Part shown: piece by piece, positions 1-7,185 of the stretch | Numbering within the stretch: position 1 is the stretch's first letter | Layout of the letters: every line of letters begins with the position of its first letter | From: Bacillota bacterium | GTDB taxonomy: Bacteria > Bacillota > Clostridia > Oscillospirales > Acutalibacteraceae | Length of the DNA stretch: 34,808 nt | NCBI GenBank assembly: GCA_023417635.1 | Contig: JAEZFF010000011.1 | Coordinates: forward strand, 1-34,808 | Reading direction: 5' to 3' | Notes under the pieces: model-generated | The model's input: only the letters and a program-made list of their open reading frames with translations | The model's database searches: none | What the model was told of the DNA's origin: nothing | Made by a program: the position numbers and the translations under genes

Positions 1-237
1 ATTCAAAAGCGTTCCAGCGAAGTGTGGAACGTGCTTGGAGCAGTTAAAACAGAATTCAATACATTTGCAGATGTTTTGTCAGCGGCCCAGAAGAGGATTG
101 AACAAACAGGTGCGGAGCTGGACAAGCTTGTCGGAGTGCGCACAAGAAAAATAAACAGCAAATTAAGGGAAGTTTCTGCCCTGCCGCCAACAGAATCAAA
201 AGAGTTGCTTGACACAGCTGCCGACGTGGAGGAATGA
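1..237 (+). CDS. rmuC: DNA recombination protein RmuC, C-terminal fragment
   Basis: The reading frame is open from base 1 and ends at TGA 235-237, so only about the last 78 residues are present. The fragment starts near RSSEVWNVLGAVKTEF and continues through a coiled-coil-like stretch to VRTRKINSKLREV. That resembles the conserved tail of RmuC, a membrane-associated nuclease-fold protein that limits recombination at inverted repeats. In the family the catalytic core lies upstream of this tail and would be outside the window. A strong hairpin follows the stop. The call rests on the tail motif only, so another coiled-coil protein cannot be fully excluded. Confidence 0.72.
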   Translation: MQKRSSEVWNVLGAVKTEFNTFADVLSAAQKRIEQTGAELDKLVGVRTRKINSKLREVSALPPTESKELLDTAADVEE

Positions 238-278
238 CTTTGCTTCTTGGCATCAGGCTGCATCACGCTTCCCCTTAT

Positions 279-320
279 AAAAGCAGGAACCGGCGCGTAA
301 TCGCACCGGTTCCTGCTTTT
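279..320. terminator. Bidirectional hairpin terminator between rmuC and the flavodiiron gene
   Basis: A 15-bp perfect stem (AAAAGCAGGAACCGG at 279-293 with its complement at 306-320) encloses a 12-nt loop. The A-run on the left and T-run on the right would serve transcripts from either side. It sits between convergent genes: the rmuC end at 237 and the flavodiiron stop at 373. Confidence 0.85.
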
Positions 321-372
321 GCTGTTAAAAAATCTTTGGCACTGTTCCAAAGGGCCGGAAAAAGAGTGGCAA

Positions 373-1581
373 TTACATGGATTCAAGAATTGCATCCGCC
401 AATTTTTCTAATTCTGGCTCTTCCTCTTCCTTAAGCGAAGAAGCCATGCTGAGCCGTTCATTCAGCACAGTCATATTCTTCAGTTCATCGTTCATAAACT
501 TCGCCATTAAATCGCCGGATTTACATGCCCAGGAACCGTTCTCTATGATTGCGACTGTACGGTTTTGAACATTCAAGGCTTTCATATCCATCAAAAAGTC
601 AAGCATTGCAGGGTATATGCCAAGATTGTAGGTTACAGAGGCCAACACAAGATGGCTGTATTTAAAAGTTTCTGAAATCAGCTGAGAAACATGAGCAGTG
701 GACACATCATACAGGGCAATATTGGTCTGGCCCTTTTCGCAGAGCTTTGCAGCAAGCGCCTGTGCGGCAGACTCCGTATTGCCATACATGGAAGCATAAA
801 CCATCAGGACGCCCTTTTCTTCCGGTATGTAGCGGCTCCATGTGTCGTATTTCTTGATAAAATACATGAAATCCTTACGCCAGACGGGACCGTGCAGCGG
901 GCATATGAATTTGATTTTGTCTAAAATACTTCCGGCCTTTTTCAGTAAAAGCTGAATATGAGGGCCATACTTCCCAACGATATTAGTCAGATAGCGCCGG
1001 GCGTCATCAAGCCAATCCCGGTCGAAATTGACTTCATCCGCAAACAGTTTGCCATCCAGCGCGCCAAAAGTCCCGAATGCATCCGCGGAAAACAGCGCCC
1101 CATTCGTAACGTCGAAAGTCACCATTGTTTCCGGCCAATGTACCATCGGTGCAAAGACAAAAGTTACCGTATGCTTTCCAAAGCAGAAGGTGCCGCCTTC
1201 TTTTACTTCAATTAAATCATGCGTATCCACATGAAAGCCAAATTGCCGCATCAGCATAAAAGCTTTTTCATTGCTGATAATTTTTACCTGAGGCCAGTGC
1301 ATCAGAATCTCTTCTATGCAGGCAGCATGGTCCGGTTCCAAATGATTGATAACAAGGTAATCCAGGGGCCGTCCATTCAGTACATGATTCACATTTTCCA
1401 GTAATTGACGGCAGGCAGACCAGTCTACCGTATCGAACAAGACAGTTTTTTCATCCAGCAGAAGATACGAGTTGTAGGTAACACCCCGCGGAATTGGATA
1501 AACGTTTTCAAACAAGGCCAGCCGGTGGTCATTTGCACCAACCCAATACAGATCCTCCGTCACATTTCTTACACAGTACAT
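373..1581 (-). CDS. fprA: FprA-type flavodiiron protein (O2/NO reductase)
   Basis: This 402-residue protein has the two-domain class A flavodiiron layout: an N-terminal metallo-beta-lactamase-like diiron domain (about 1-250) and a C-terminal flavodoxin domain (about 255-400). All expected iron ligands are visible: H80-x-E82-x-D84-H85, H148, D167 and H227. The FMN loop is around SMYGNTE (261-267). Such enzymes reduce O2 to water or NO to N2O in the cytoplasm of anaerobes, taking electrons from rubredoxin. No rubredoxin domain is fused here, but the gene directly upstream ends in one and only 21 nt separate the two genes. The start has an AAGGAGGG-type ribosome site. The co-oriented pair suggests direct electron delivery; preference for O2 or NO cannot be read from the sequence. 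Confidence 0.95.
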   Translation of the reverse strand: MYCVRNVTEDLYWVGANDHRLALFENVYPIPRGVTYNSYLLLDEKTVLFDTVDWSACRQLLENVNHVLNGRPLDYLVINHLEPDHAACIEEILMHWPQVKIISNEKAFMLMRQFGFHVDTHDLIEVKEGGTFCFGKHTVTFVFAPMVHWPETMVTFDVTNGALFSADAFGTFGALDGKLFADEVNFDRDWLDDARRYLTNIVGKYGPHIQLLLKKAGSILDKIKFICPLHGPVWRKDFMYFIKKYDTWSRYIPEEKGVLMVYASMYGNTESAAQALAAKLCEKGQTNIALYDVSTAHVSQLISETFKYSHLVLASVTYNLGIYPAMLDFLMDMKALNVQNRTVAIIENGSWACKSGDLMAKFMNDELKNMTVLNERLSMASSLKEEEEPELEKLADAILESM

Positions 1582-1602
1582 AAAATTGCCCTCCTTCTGG
1601 CA

Positions 1603-3513
1603 TCATGCCTGAATAAAATTTTCCTTCTCTTCGGCACACTCAGGGCAGACCCAATCGTCCGGCAGATCTTTGAACAGAGTGCCCGGTTTTATCTCACTGC
1701 TCTCATCACCCAGTTCCGGCACATACTCATAGCCGCATCCATTGCACACATAGCGGGGGCCAATCGGTTCCGGCTTTGGCATAACGGGCCGCTTGATTTT
1801 CACCATAGGCGGAGCGGGCTGCTTCTTGCCAGTACCCAATGCGGAAGTCAGCAGAGGAACAATTTCGCACAAGTCACCCACAATGCCATAGTCGCAGTTT
1901 TTAAAGATTGGGGCATTTGCATTTTTATTAATTGCCACAATTGTGGAAGCATCTTTAATCCCTTTTAGATGCTGATTAGCGCCGGAAATGCCGCAGGCAA
2001 TATAAAGGTTCCCGGTAAACTTCTGACCTGACATCCCTACATAACGGTTCAAAGGCAAATATTTCAGAGTTTCTGCAACCGGGCGCGAAGAGCCAAGCGC
2101 AGCCCCTGCGGCTTTCGCCAAGTTTTCAATGAGTTTCATATTTGCCTGTTCCCCCACGCCTTTTCCAGCGGAAACGACTCGTTCCGCAAGAGCGATTGGC
2201 GTGTCCAGAGCTATTCCAACGGTAAAGTCGTAACCATCTTTCCGGAGTGCGTCAACTAATGCCGCCACCTGCGTTTTGGCGTCACCGTCGCGGAAAATGA
2301 TTTTCTTTCGAATCCCGGTAATCGGCGCTGGTTTACGGAAGCTGCCCGAAGAACCGCCAGCCTCTTTGGGCGCTTTGCCCAAAATCTGGGAAGCAATTAC
2401 CACGCGCTGTATTTCATTGGTTCCTTCGTAAATTGTTGTAATCTTCGCGTCACGGTACATCCGTTCCACGTCCATACCTTTCAAATACCCGGTTCCGCCA
2501 AAAATCTGCAGCGCATCATTCGTGACTTCCAAAGCAGAATCGGAAGCATACTGTTTTGCCATGGCAGATTCCATGATGTATGGCTCATGATTTTCCTTTA
2601 ATTCCGCTGCTGAATAGACTAGAAAACGCGATGTGCGCACTTTTGTGGCCATATCTGCAATTTTAAAGGAAATTGCCTGCTGAAACCCAATGGGCTTTCC
2701 AAACTGAACCCGCTCTTTTGCATAGTCTACTGCCTGGTCAAGCGCTCCCTGCGCAATACCAAGAGCCTGCGCGGCAATGCCAATCCGGCCTCCATTCAGC
2801 GTCTGCATGGCAATTTTGAAACCGGCGCCTTCCTTGCCAAGAAGATTCTCTTTTGGCACTTTAACGTTGTTAAAAATCAGCTCGGCTGTGGAAGATGAAC
2901 GAATTCCCATCTTGTCATAATGGTCTCCAAACTCAAAACCTTTCCAGCCTTTTTCCACAATAAAAGCGGAAATGCCATGTGTTCCAATGTCTGGCGTGGT
3001 AACGGCGAAAATTACATAAATATCCGCCACAGGAGCGTTCGTTATAAAGATTTTACCGCCGTTCAGCAGATAATAATCGCCTTTGTCCACAGCGGTTGTT
3101 TCGGTGCCTCCGGCATCTGAGCCCGCATTTGTTTCAGTCAGCCCAAATGCCCCCAGCTTTTCGCCTTTGCACAGAGGAACCAGGTACTTTTTCTTTTGTG
3201 CTTCTGTTCCAAAGGCAAAAATCGGCCAAGTGCCTAATGACGTATGAGCCGATAAAATTGTACCGGTCCCACCGTCTACCCTGGACAATTCCTCCACGGC
3301 AATCGTGTACCGAATTGCATCCAACCCCAACCCGCCATATTCTTTTGGATATGGAATTCCCATCAGCCCCATTTTTGCCAGGCTGGCAATGGCATCTTTA
3401 GGGAACTCATTTTCCTTGTCCCAAAGGAAAGCGGATGGCTTGACTTCCTTCTCTGCAAACTTTCGAATCTGTGAACGGAATTCTTCCTGTTGCTGAGTCG
3501 TATGAAATAACAT
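1603..3513 (-). CDS. Acyl-CoA dehydrogenase / EtfA FAD domain / rubredoxin fusion protein
   Basis: From the ATG at 3513 (GGAGG at 3521-3525) this is 636 residues in three modules. Residues 1-380 are a complete acyl-CoA dehydrogenase of butyryl-CoA type, with FGLTETNAGSDAGG (123-136) and catalytic-base motif YEGTNEIQ (E363). Residues about 400-560 match the C-terminal FAD-binding half of EtfA, with YIACGISGANQHL (504-516) and AINKNANAPIF (527-537). Residues 588-636 are a rubredoxin with C590, C593, C623 and C626. The N-terminal EtfA domain is absent and no etfB lies nearby. The layout suggests internal electron flow from acyl-CoA FAD to EtfA FAD to rubredoxin iron, then to the adjacent flavodiiron protein. 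The frame could open upstream at 3585, but that would overlap the previous gene and lacks a good ribosome site. Substrate chain length is inferred, not shown. Confidence 0.93.
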   Translation of the reverse strand: MLFHTTQQQEEFRSQIRKFAEKEVKPSAFLWDKENEFPKDAIASLAKMGLMGIPYPKEYGGLGLDAIRYTIAVEELSRVDGGTGTILSAHTSLGTWPIFAFGTEAQKKKYLVPLCKGEKLGAFGLTETNAGSDAGGTETTAVDKGDYYLLNGGKIFITNAPVADIYVIFAVTTPDIGTHGISAFIVEKGWKGFEFGDHYDKMGIRSSSTAELIFNNVKVPKENLLGKEGAGFKIAMQTLNGGRIGIAAQALGIAQGALDQAVDYAKERVQFGKPIGFQQAISFKIADMATKVRTSRFLVYSAAELKENHEPYIMESAMAKQYASDSALEVTNDALQIFGGTGYLKGMDVERMYRDAKITTIYEGTNEIQRVVIASQILGKAPKEAGGSSGSFRKPAPITGIRKKIIFRDGDAKTQVAALVDALRKDGYDFTVGIALDTPIALAERVVSAGKGVGEQANMKLIENLAKAAGAALGSSRPVAETLKYLPLNRYVGMSGQKFTGNLYIACGISGANQHLKGIKDASTIVAINKNANAPIFKNCDYGIVGDLCEIVPLLTSALGTGKKQPAPPMVKIKRPVMPKPEPIGPRYVCNGCGYEYVPELGDESSEIKPGTLFKDLPDDWVCPECAEEKENFIQA

Positions 3514-3574
3514 AGAACAGCCTCCTTTTGATACTTGATAATTTTTATCCACTTTTAAAGCAAAAAAAATTTGC

Positions 3575-3985
3575 CTAACTGCCAAACAAAATTTCCTGCA
3601 AATTATGTGAAGCTAACTCCTGATTCAGTTTGTTCTGGATTGAGGCAAGTTCCAGATGTGCATGGCAGACCGTGTCACCGTGTGCTTTGCACCATCCGCA
3701 CTGATACCCGGCTTTCATACAGGAGCTGACTGACGCATCATCATCCATGATTTGCACCAGCCTTAGGAAAGTAATCTGATCGAGTTCAGCAGCTAAGCTG
3801 CAGCCCCCATCCGCTCCGCGCTGGATACAGACAAGGCCCCCCTTTTGAAGCTTTTTCAGAATCTTATAGGCAAACTGCTGAGGGATTTGCTCATTTTTTG
3901 CCAGCTGCGCTGTTGTCATCCGGTTTCCACCCGACAGCGCCCGCAGAGTGCGCAAGGCATAATCTGTTTCCTTGGTAATCAACAA
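3575..3985 (-). CDS. Rrf2-family transcription regulator with a four-cysteine cluster
   Basis: The preferred TTG start at 3985, with AGGAAAG at 3994-4000, gives 136 residues beginning LLITKETDYALRTL, the usual opening of the Rrf2 winged helix. An ATG at 4039 is in frame but lies inside the -35 box of a strong promoter, so it cannot be the start of that transcript. After the helix-turn-helix, cysteines fall at 89, 96, 99 and 107 with H108 and H110 next to the last. Position and spacing resemble the Fe-S ligand region of IscR/NsrR-type members. The gene is first in an operon with the fusion protein and the flavodiiron protein. Sensing O2, NO or Fe-S status and repressing its own operon is the natural inference. 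Confidence 0.85.
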   Translation of the reverse strand: MLITKETDYALRTLRALSGGNRMTTAQLAKNEQIPQQFAYKILKKLQKGGLVCIQRGADGGCSLAAELDQITFLRLVQIMDDDASVSSCMKAGYQCGWCKAHGDTVCHAHLELASIQNKLNQELASHNLQEILFGS

Positions 3986-4010
3986 GCAATCCACTTTCCT
4001 TTCAATGTTC

Positions 4011-4039
4011 ACTATAACAAATAGGATAAAATTTGTCAA
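4011..4039 (-). promoter_or_regulatory. Sigma-A promoter of the rrf2 / fusion / flavodiiron operon
   Basis: On the minus strand a perfect TTGACA (4034-4039) is followed, after exactly 17 bp, by TATAGT (4011-4016). Transcription would start near 4004, about 20 nt before the TTG codon chosen for the Rrf2 gene. Confidence 0.85.
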
Positions 4040-4360
4040 GTTATTTTTTGCATCTTATCTATCTTTTTTGTATGGATGCTTATTTTTATAGAGATATTCA
4101 ACATTGCTGCAATTTTGCCGTATTTCATTGCTGTAAGTGCTATAATAGAAAAATATGCGTGGCCCTGTTGTTTTTCGACCTATTCAGCAGTCCCTTTTGC
4201 ATTGAAAAATTAGAATATTTAACTCATAAAATTCCAATCAGCTTGTGTCTTAGCAGATGAACCATGGGGTTTCCTATTTTAATGCGAAGGCTTGAAAATA
4301 AAAATTGGGAAAAATCAAACAATCGGCGTGCATGATGAGAATTGCAGGCTAATTGTCTAT
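4040..4360. other. Non-coding interval with no convincing gene
   Basis: This AT-rich stretch separates the Rrf2 promoter from the end of the membrane-protein gene. A plus-strand extended -10 (TGCTATAAT, about 4138-4146) is visible without a good -35. A 75-codon frame at 4033-4260 has no ribosome site and an implausible composition rich in Cys, Phe and Tyr. No hairpin clearly acting as a terminator was found. Confidence 0.5.
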
Positions 4361-4783
4361 TTACATTGTTTTCTGATATTTTCCTGTAAAATATAGTTCG
4401 AGAAGGTATTTCAATAAAAACACTCCGACTACCGTCAATGTTACCCATAATGACGTCCCCATCAGGATGGTGGCATAAGCGATGCCCATGATAAACCACT
4501 GAATAATATCTCCGGCCTTCGCCTTTGCTTTGTTGCGAATCGCAGTATTCCGCTCATCGGCATATTCAATTTCACTCTGCTTCATGATTTCAGGATCCGT
4601 TTTCTCCAAGTGCTTCGCATATAATTTGGAAACGCTCATTCCAAACAGTCCAATTCCTACGCCAATGCACACGCCGCCTATACTTTTTGGAAATGCCGGA
4701 AACATCCTAAAACATAAAGCTGCGGCGAGTAAGCCGACTCCCACAAGCAATGTAATGATATAAAATGATCGCTTTTTCAACAT
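4361..4783 (-). CDS. Small integral membrane protein paired with an XRE regulator
   Basis: From the ATG at 4783 (AGGAGG at 4791-4796) this is 140 residues. Two hydrophobic segments (about 10-30 and 35-55) precede a charged cytoplasmic-looking stretch containing EIEYADERNTAIRNKAKAKA, and two further segments follow (about 95-130). The ERNxxIRxKAxAKA pattern is common in uncharacterised Firmicute membrane proteins encoded beside small XRE regulators. The upstream stop and this start overlap as TGATG, so translation is probably coupled. The function is unknown; an envelope-stress or toxin-immunity role is only a possibility. Confidence 0.75.
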   Translation of the reverse strand: MLKKRSFYIITLLVGVGLLAAALCFRMFPAFPKSIGGVCIGVGIGLFGMSVSKLYAKHLEKTDPEIMKQSEIEYADERNTAIRNKAKAKAGDIIQWFIMGIAYATILMGTSLWVTLTVVGVFLLKYLLELYFTGKYQKTM

Positions 4784-4983
4784 CACTTTTCCTCCTCGTA
4801 AATAAATATTTCTTCAATGCTCCTATGAAAGAACCTGGCAATTTTAAACGCCAGGGTAATAGACGGATTGTAACGTCCTTTTTCAAGAGAACTTATCGTT
4901 TGCCTTGAAACCTGAAGGGCGTCTGCCAATTCTTCCTGCTTCATACCGTATTCCTTGCGAATGATTTCCAACCTGTTTTTCAA
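4783..4983 (-). CDS. Small XRE-family (Cro/CI-like) transcription regulator
   Basis: These 66 residues are essentially a single helix-turn-helix. MKQEELADALQVSRQTISSL is the DNA-binding unit, followed by the family's ExGRYNPS and the IFxxEEK tail. The start codon is TTG at 4983 with an AGGAGGAG site 7 nt upstream. It is translationally coupled to the membrane protein downstream. Two matching GGAAAG/CTTTCC-type repeats lie around its promoter, which suggests autoregulation. No sensory domain is present, so any signal probably comes from the membrane partner. Confidence 0.88.
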   Translation of the reverse strand: MKNRLEIIRKEYGMKQEELADALQVSRQTISSLEKGRYNPSITLAFKIARFFHRSIEEIFIYEEEK

Positions 4984-5003
4984 GGATTCACTCCTCCTAG
5001 AAT

Positions 5004-5062
5004 GGAAAGTCAGCTTTCCTTTTTATAATACAGCCTACGGTTTAAAATGTCAAGTATACTTT
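5004..5062 (-). promoter_or_regulatory. Promoter and paired operators of the XRE / membrane-protein operon
   Basis: The minus strand has TTGACA (5048-5053), 17 bp, then TATTAT (5025-5030). A perfect inverted repeat GGAAAG-N4-CTTTCC (5004-5019) lies at the likely start site. A related element, GGAAAGTATACTT on the minus strand (about 5053-5065), overlaps the -35. Two similar sites bracketing one core promoter are typical of a self-repressing small XRE protein. Confidence 0.75.
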
Positions 5063-5128
5063 CCGTTTGATGCAGAAAAAAATGCGAAAGCTTTTCGGCT
5101 GCACCCAAAAGTTCTCGCATCCTTCTGC

Positions 5129-6922
5129 TCATTTTCCGCTTTTCAAAAGACGCCACAATGTTGTGCGCCCAATTCCTAACCGCTTCGCCGCTCGTGACTG
5201 GTTCATATTTTCTTCGGTAAGCACACGCATTGCGACGTCAAAAACAATACCAGACAGTGGCTGCTTCAAATTAATCTGTTCGCTGCTGCTACAAACCGCC
5301 GTCAACTCTTTGCTTTTTCCTAAAAGCTGGCGAATGGTCTTTGCTGTAATCCAAGGAGAATCCGTGAGCATTGCTTCCCGGAGAATCTGTTCCAACTGCT
5401 TAATGTTGTGCGGCCAGCTGTAATTTTCCAAGATGTCGATTGCCTCCGGTTCCAGCCCCACACATTGGCTGCCGGAAATTCTGTTTTGCTGGCTGATATA
5501 CAAAACAGAAAGATTTGGGATGTCATTGGCACACTCCCGCAGCGGAGGAAGGCAAATTTCTGTGCAGCCAATCTGGTCGCGCAGAATTTCATAGCGGCAG
5601 TTATCCCGTTCAATCGTGCTGCGGGAAGAGTTGCTCTCATAGGAAAAAATCAACCGGCTTTTCCGCATCCGGTTCATATGCTGCAGCCCTTCCGTCAGCT
5701 TATCAAATAAAATATCATCCAAAAGCTGAGCATCCTTAAAAAATATTGTTCCCTTCAGAGAATAGAGCGGTGACCGCTCCTCAAACAACAGGTACTCCAA
5801 ATCTTTACGGGATAAAAGCGAACAGTTTACCACATAGAGTGGGAAATGGGCACGGTTGCTGTTTCGGTAAAGATGCTGGGCGCAGCGCTCTTTACCAGTT
5901 CCGGAGTTGGCAATAATGAGAATGGAAGCATCAGACTGCGCTAGCCTTGCACACTGTTTTTTCATTTGTGGATCTTCACTCCCGCAAAACGGCATATCGC
6001 TTTTATCCTCATCTAAGTAGCTGTCATAATTATAGACTTCCACACTGTCAAGCCCCGGAATGGTCTGAAAATCCAACTGGCTTTGCTCAATGAGGAACAG
6101 GTAATAAGTTGAAGAATAAATGCGGCAGTTTGCCGCTGTTATCATGAACAGGCTGTTCTGTACTTTTTTGTGGACGGTTAGTCTTTCCTCTTTTTTGAGT
6201 TCCGGAATCATTCTTCGGCAGGATGTAAAAAAAGCTTTTGACTCATCCGGGTTTGTCTGGTAAACACATTCCTCTTTTTCATTCCACACAATGATTCGTT
6301 TGTTCCAATTACGGAACAGTGCTTCCAGCAGGTCATGCTCACTCTTGATGCGGGCGTAGTATGTGCAGACCCGGACGACATCGTTATAGGCCAGATTGAC
6401 ACTTTCCTGACCCGAAGTCAGCAGAATTCCCTGAATTCCAAACAGTTTGGTATAGTGCACGGCGACTGTGTCGCCAATAATCAGGGTATACCCTTGTTCC
6501 TGGGCGTTCTGTACCGTTTCTTTAGCGTCTTTCCAGGAGTGAATAATAAAGATCTGGTAATCGTCATGCAGAATATCACACAGGACTTTTACGGACTTCG
6601 CAATGTTTGGGTAGGTAATGATGGCAATCTTCCCGGTGTAGTTTTCAACCAATTTCATCACATTCAGCGAGTCGAAATAAGTAATTGGAATTTCAAAAAC
6701 GGGTTTTGCCGTGACCTTTTTTATTTCCAACAACGTGCCGCCACGGGAAAGGATTGCGTCAAAATCTTCACTTTCATATTGCCTTACAACGTTGGCCCCT
6801 GCTTCCAGGTCACCTACAACCGCCGTCACTTCTATGTCGTCCCTTTCGTTTGCTACACGAAGCATGGTGTCTTTCATAGATTCGTAGGGGGCTACGCCAA
6901 GAATCCGTATTTTTCGATTCAT
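5129..6922 (-). CDS. PrpR_N-domain / Fis-type regulator with degenerate AAA+ domain
   Basis: This 597-residue protein has a PrpR-type sensor domain (about 1-200, beginning RKIRILGVAPYESM), a variable middle, an AAA+-like domain (about 320-530) and a C-terminal Fis helix-turn-helix (MNQSRAAKRLGIGRTTLWRLL). The Walker A segment reads ANSGTGKE, near normal. The sigma-54 contact loop GAFTGA is missing: LLFEERSPLYSLKGTIFF jumps directly to the Walker B region, which reads FFKDA where LFLDE is expected. It therefore probably does not activate sigma-54 polymerase and may act through ordinary promoters. It is divergent from the sugar-acid operon, and PrpR_N regulators commonly sense small organic acids, so that operon is the likely target. 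Confidence 0.9.
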   Translation of the reverse strand: MNRKIRILGVAPYESMKDTMLRVANERDDIEVTAVVGDLEAGANVVRQYESEDFDAILSRGGTLLEIKKVTAKPVFEIPITYFDSLNVMKLVENYTGKIAIITYPNIAKSVKVLCDILHDDYQIFIIHSWKDAKETVQNAQEQGYTLIIGDTVAVHYTKLFGIQGILLTSGQESVNLAYNDVVRVCTYYARIKSEHDLLEALFRNWNKRIIVWNEKEECVYQTNPDESKAFFTSCRRMIPELKKEERLTVHKKVQNSLFMITAANCRIYSSTYYLFLIEQSQLDFQTIPGLDSVEVYNYDSYLDEDKSDMPFCGSEDPQMKKQCARLAQSDASILIIANSGTGKERCAQHLYRNSNRAHFPLYVVNCSLLSRKDLEYLLFEERSPLYSLKGTIFFKDAQLLDDILFDKLTEGLQHMNRMRKSRLIFSYESNSSRSTIERDNCRYEILRDQIGCTEICLPPLRECANDIPNLSVLYISQQNRISGSQCVGLEPEAIDILENYSWPHNIKQLEQILREAMLTDSPWITAKTIRQLLGKSKELTAVCSSSEQINLKQPLSGIVFDVAMRVLTEENMNQSRAAKRLGIGRTTLWRLLKSGK

Positions 6923-6938
6923 AGGGAATCCTCACTTG

Positions 6939-6955
6939 TTTCATAATAAAACAAT
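6939..6955. promoter_or_regulatory. 17-bp palindromic operator, copy 1
   Basis: TGTTTCATAATAAAACA is a near-perfect dyad (TGTTTYATWATRAAACA). It lies between the presumed -10 (TATTAT, minus strand, 6956-6961) and the start of the PrpR_N regulator gene. It matches copy 2 at 16 of 17 positions, so autoregulation is likely. Confidence 0.65.
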
Positions 6956-6996
6956 AATACACTGTTTTTTGATAACTATACGCTTAAATTCCATAT

Positions 6997-7013
6997 TGTT
7001 TCATATTAAAACA
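6997..7013. promoter_or_regulatory. 17-bp palindromic operator, copy 2
   Basis: TGTTTCATATTAAAACA repeats the first operator 58 bp away centre to centre. It lies upstream of both divergent genes, so one regulator could control both through these two sites. Confidence 0.65.
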
Positions 7014-7065
7014 TTTTTTCGCTTTTTCCTGCATTGAAATGGAACCGTAAAACATGGTAAAAAAG

Positions 7066-7095
7066 TTGTAGTTGATATGTAGCATAAATTATTAT
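7066..7095 (+). promoter_or_regulatory. Candidate promoter of the sugar-acid operon
   Basis: TTGTAG (7066-7071), an 18-bp spacer and TATTAT (7090-7095) form a modest sigma-A promoter. Overlapping it is a TGG-N8-TTG spacing (7055-7068) like a sigma-54 site, but the -12 GC reads GT. The sigma-A reading is preferred because the neighbouring regulator lacks GAFTGA. Confidence 0.4.
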
Positions 7096-7119
7096 AACAT
7101 TAGCGGCTTAATCTGTAAG

Positions 7120-7143
7120 TAATGTACAATTCAATGTACATTA
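7120..7143. repeat. 24-bp inverted repeat in the leader of the sugar-acid operon
   Basis: TAATGTAC, an 8-nt spacer and GTACATTA form a perfect dyad. The segment also contains AATGTACA as a direct repeat. It lies just downstream of the candidate promoter and 42 nt before the first start codon, so it may be an operator or an RNA hairpin. Confidence 0.5.
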
Positions 7144-7185
7144 ACTATTTTCCACAAACCTGCTGAAACAGAAAGGAGAAACAGT

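Noticed and set aside
1405..1968. 187-codon plus-strand open frame
   Set aside because: It runs antisense to the flavodiiron and fusion genes, has no ribosome site and no family resemblance.
4033..4260. Possible small Cys/Phe/Tyr-rich protein in the gap after the Rrf2 promoter
   Set aside because: No ribosome site and it overlaps the strong opposite-strand promoter; composition is typical of translated AT-rich spacer.
5320..5640. Frameshifted second gene within the PrpR_N regulator
   Set aside because: The main frame is continuous through AAA+ and Fis domains, so this is only an alternative frame.
6335..6946. 203-codon plus-strand open frame
   Set aside because: Antisense to the well-supported PrpR_N regulator; explained by codon bias of that gene.
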